Source of the DNA: an uncultured Spirochaetaceae bacterium
Lineage (GTDB): Bacteria; Spirochaetota; Spirochaetia; Treponematales; Treponemataceae
Direction: 5' to 3'
Assembly (NCBI GenBank): GCA_902785455.1
Contig: CACZYY010000005.1
Location: 46,674-110,673 of the forward strand
DNA length: 64,000 nucleotides
Under the pieces are notes generated by a model. It was given only the letters and a program-made list of their open reading frames with translations. It did no database searches and was not told the DNA's origin. Positions 62,596 to 64,000 of this stretch are shown here, one piece after another. Numbering within the stretch: position 1 is the first letter of the stretch; every line of letters starts with the position of its first letter. The position numbers were made by a program, and so were the translations under genes.

Positions 62596-63386
62596 TTTTG
62601 CTCCCCTACTATATCACTCGCGCTGGTGATTTTAAAGAAGGCTTCCTCAAGATTTTTGCATTTGAACTGGGAAGCGATTTCGTCTGGCCTGCCGCTTGCG
62701 GCGATTTTTCCCTGATGAAGGATGTAAACCTTGTCGCAAAGCGAATCGACTTCCTGCATGAGATGGGTCGAAAGCAAAATCGTGTGCTCGTCTTTGAGCG
62801 ATTTGACGAGCGAGCGCATGTTAATGATTTGAGCTGGGTCAAGGCCGCTGGCTGGCTCGTCCAAAACCAAAACGCTTGGGTTATAAATCAGTGCCTGTGC
62901 GAAATTGACACGCTGACGCTGGCCTTTGGAGAGAGTTTTTATCTTTTTGGGGAGTAAGTCGCTTATAGAAAGAGAGTTTTCATATTGCCACACGGATTCG
63001 ATTTTGCTACGCAAAATCATTTTTGAATTGGAATTCCGTAGGAATTCCGAATCTGTGTGACTTTCTTTTTCTTGATGTAAGGAAAATACTTGACTGAGAT
63101 ATTCTTCTACTGTGTATTCGCCGGGCAAGTTTGGCTCTTCTTCGATAAAGCCTGTGAGATTCCGAACCTGCTCGGCGTTTTCGCCCGCTTCAATTCCTTC
63201 GACGAGGACGCTTCCGCTTGTGGCAAAGTGGCGGGCGGTGATGGCTTTTAAGATTGTGGTTTTGCCCGCTCCGTTAAGGCCTAAGATGCCTGTGATGCAG
63301 CCCTTTTCGCAGGTCATGTTTATGTCTGATACTGCGAAAGGCGATTTTGAGGAGTAGGATTTGGTGAAGTTGGTTAGTTGGATCAT
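62592..63386 (-). CDS. ABC transporter ATPase (GldA-like) with repeat-encoded insert
   Basis: The 264-residue ATPase powers the adjacent permease. Walker A is GLNGAGKTT, the signature LSKGQRQRV, Walker B VLVLDEPASGLDP and the switch His in LLSTHLMQEV. Residues about 109-133, between the Q-loop and the signature, are encoded by two inverted copies of a GATTCG-hairpin repeat and lengthen the helical subdomain. Core motifs are intact, so the protein may still work. Confidence 0.93.
   Translation of the reverse strand: MIQLTNFTKSYSSKSPFAVSDINMTCEKGCITGILGLNGAGKTTILKAITARHFATSGSVLVEGIEAGENAEQVRNLTGFIEEEPNLPGEYTVEEYLSQVFSLHQEKESHTDSEFLRNSNSKMILRSKIESVWQYENSLSISDLLPKKIKTLSKGQRQRVNFAQALIYNPSVLVLDEPASGLDPAQIINMRSLVKSLKDEHTILLSTHLMQEVDSLCDKVYILHQGKIAASGRPDEIASQFKCKNLEEAFFKITSASDIVGEQK
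62987..63061. repeat. GATTCG-hairpin repeat, inverted pair inside the ABC ATPase gene
   Basis: The left unit reads GCCACACGGATTCG plus hairpin ATTTTGC-TAC-GCAAAAT (63001-63017). The right unit is the reverse: GGAATTCC-GTA-GGAATTCC then GAATCTGTGTGAC. The pair is in frame with the ATPase, with no stop codon. Confidence 0.75.
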
Positions 63387-63400
63387 AGTGGTAGCCTGTT

Positions 63401-64000
63401 TTATTTGTTTAGTTTTTTTACGGCAGTTATTCGAAATTTTCGGATAACTGAATCTTCGGTTAATTCAGAGTCTTCAGTCATCTCCAGTAGTTGCAACAAA
63501 AGTAAGGTATTCCGCCGCCGAGCTTCGGATTGAGATTTCTTTTTCTTCGATTCTTGTTTTTCGAGAATCTGCATATAGTCCTCTCGCTCTGCTTTAAGGT
63601 TTGCCAATTGTTGCTGATAGCCTGTGCCATTGGAGTTTTTCATGTAATACTCATACATGTCTTTTTGGGCTTTTGAACTGAAACCTTGGAAGAAAGTGGA
63701 ATTAGCCAACCAGGGATATTTAGCAACAAGAGCCTTCATTGCCTGAGTCTGGTTAGGTGCATACTGCTGTGCGTAGGAACGTCTTAAATCGCCATTGTCA
63801 TAGCCTAAAGTTCTTTCTCTTGCTTGGAGAATAAGAGACGTGTTCGCTTCTATAGATTTCACATCTTCACGCAATTTACTGATTTGTCTTTCAAGACGTG
63901 CGTCGTGAGTCTGTGCAATACCGCCAATGATACCAAGAGCCGCGCCCGCTGCCATTCCATAAGGACCGAGCGCACTCAAAGCAGACGCACCCTGCATTGC
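63401..64000 (-). CDS. Unknown coiled-coil protein, C-terminal part (runs past window edge)
   Basis: The visible 200 residues start with a small-residue, glycine/alanine-rich membrane-like stretch (GPYGMAAGAALGIIGG), followed by charged coiled coil, a middle segment AQQYAPNQTQAMKALVAKYP, and a lysine-rich helical end. The ATG at 63997 is in frame with codons running past the window end, so the gene is probably longer. No family is recognised; the composition recalls phage structural or tape-measure-like tails, but this is weak. Confidence 0.6.
   Translation of the reverse strand, partial: AMQGASALSALGPYGMAAGAALGIIGGIAQTHDARLERQISKLREDVKSIEANTSLILQARERTLGYDNGDLRRSYAQQYAPNQTQAMKALVAKYPWLANSTFFQGFSSKAQKDMYEYYMKNSNGTGYQQQLANLKAEREDYMQILEKQESKKKKSQSEARRRNTLLLLQLLEMTEDSELTEDSVIRKFRITAVKKLNK

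Overview
The window reads as chromosome of a Treponema-like spirochaete. The evidence is a low-GC bacterial gene set with spirochaetal lipobox-type proteins, a large sigma-70 with a long region between 1.2 and 2, an MCP, a FliM-type paralogue and a gliding-type ABC exporter operon. This is inferred from gene content and order; no 16S rRNA gene is present to confirm it. About 62 protein genes, two tRNAs and RNase P RNA can be supported.

Positions 1-8.2 kb: a cut chorismate mutase (minus), a small membrane protein, cca, tRNA-Phe and tRNA-Gly with promoter and terminator, a broken metallo-beta-lactamase-fold gene, then mltG-dnaG-rpoD. 8.3-19.1 kb: a zinc-ribbon protein, rnpB, and the cell-shape operon TPR-mreB-mreC-mreD-mrdA-rodA, followed by a radical SAM/DUF2344 fusion. 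19.2-31 kb, mostly minus strand: hybrid histidine kinase, ABC-F ATPase, DEAD-box helicase, RlmK-like methyltransferase (plus), MCP, rpmE, rnc, acpP, rpmF, coaD. 31-49.6 kb, plus strand: a lipoprotein, a HEAT-like exported protein, maf, rpsB-tsf, frr-uppS-cdsA-dxr-rseP (ribosome recycling, isoprenoid and envelope lipid synthesis), exported propeller and ankyrin proteins, rsmD, TPR protein, rlmN, an HMA-like protein, a 2-hydroxyacid dehydrogenase and leuCD.

49.7-64 kb is accessory in character: CPBP protease, an operon of SPFH-GYF / zinc-ribbon membrane / PD-(D/E)xK-like / zinc-finger-helical proteins, an OGG-fold-like protein with a FliM-like paralogue, a GIY-YIG protein, a divergent two-component system with an S-component-like membrane protein, and a GldA/GldFG/DUF4340-type exporter. 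A duplicated ~75 bp non-coding block precedes both the SPFH operon and the GIY-YIG/histidine-kinase divergon. This links them as a possible undescribed envelope-stress or defence regulon and is the strongest candidate for a new system here.

Three dispersed repeat families run through the window: CACAGA/CTCACAGAG repeats, CACACNGATTCG hairpins with covarying stems, and 101-115 bp GGGCGTT...TAACGC elements. Some copies sit inside reading frames. Several genes have a good -10 box placed so that transcription would begin at or within a few bases of the start codon, with no Shine-Dalgarno sequence, suggesting recurrent leaderless mRNAs.
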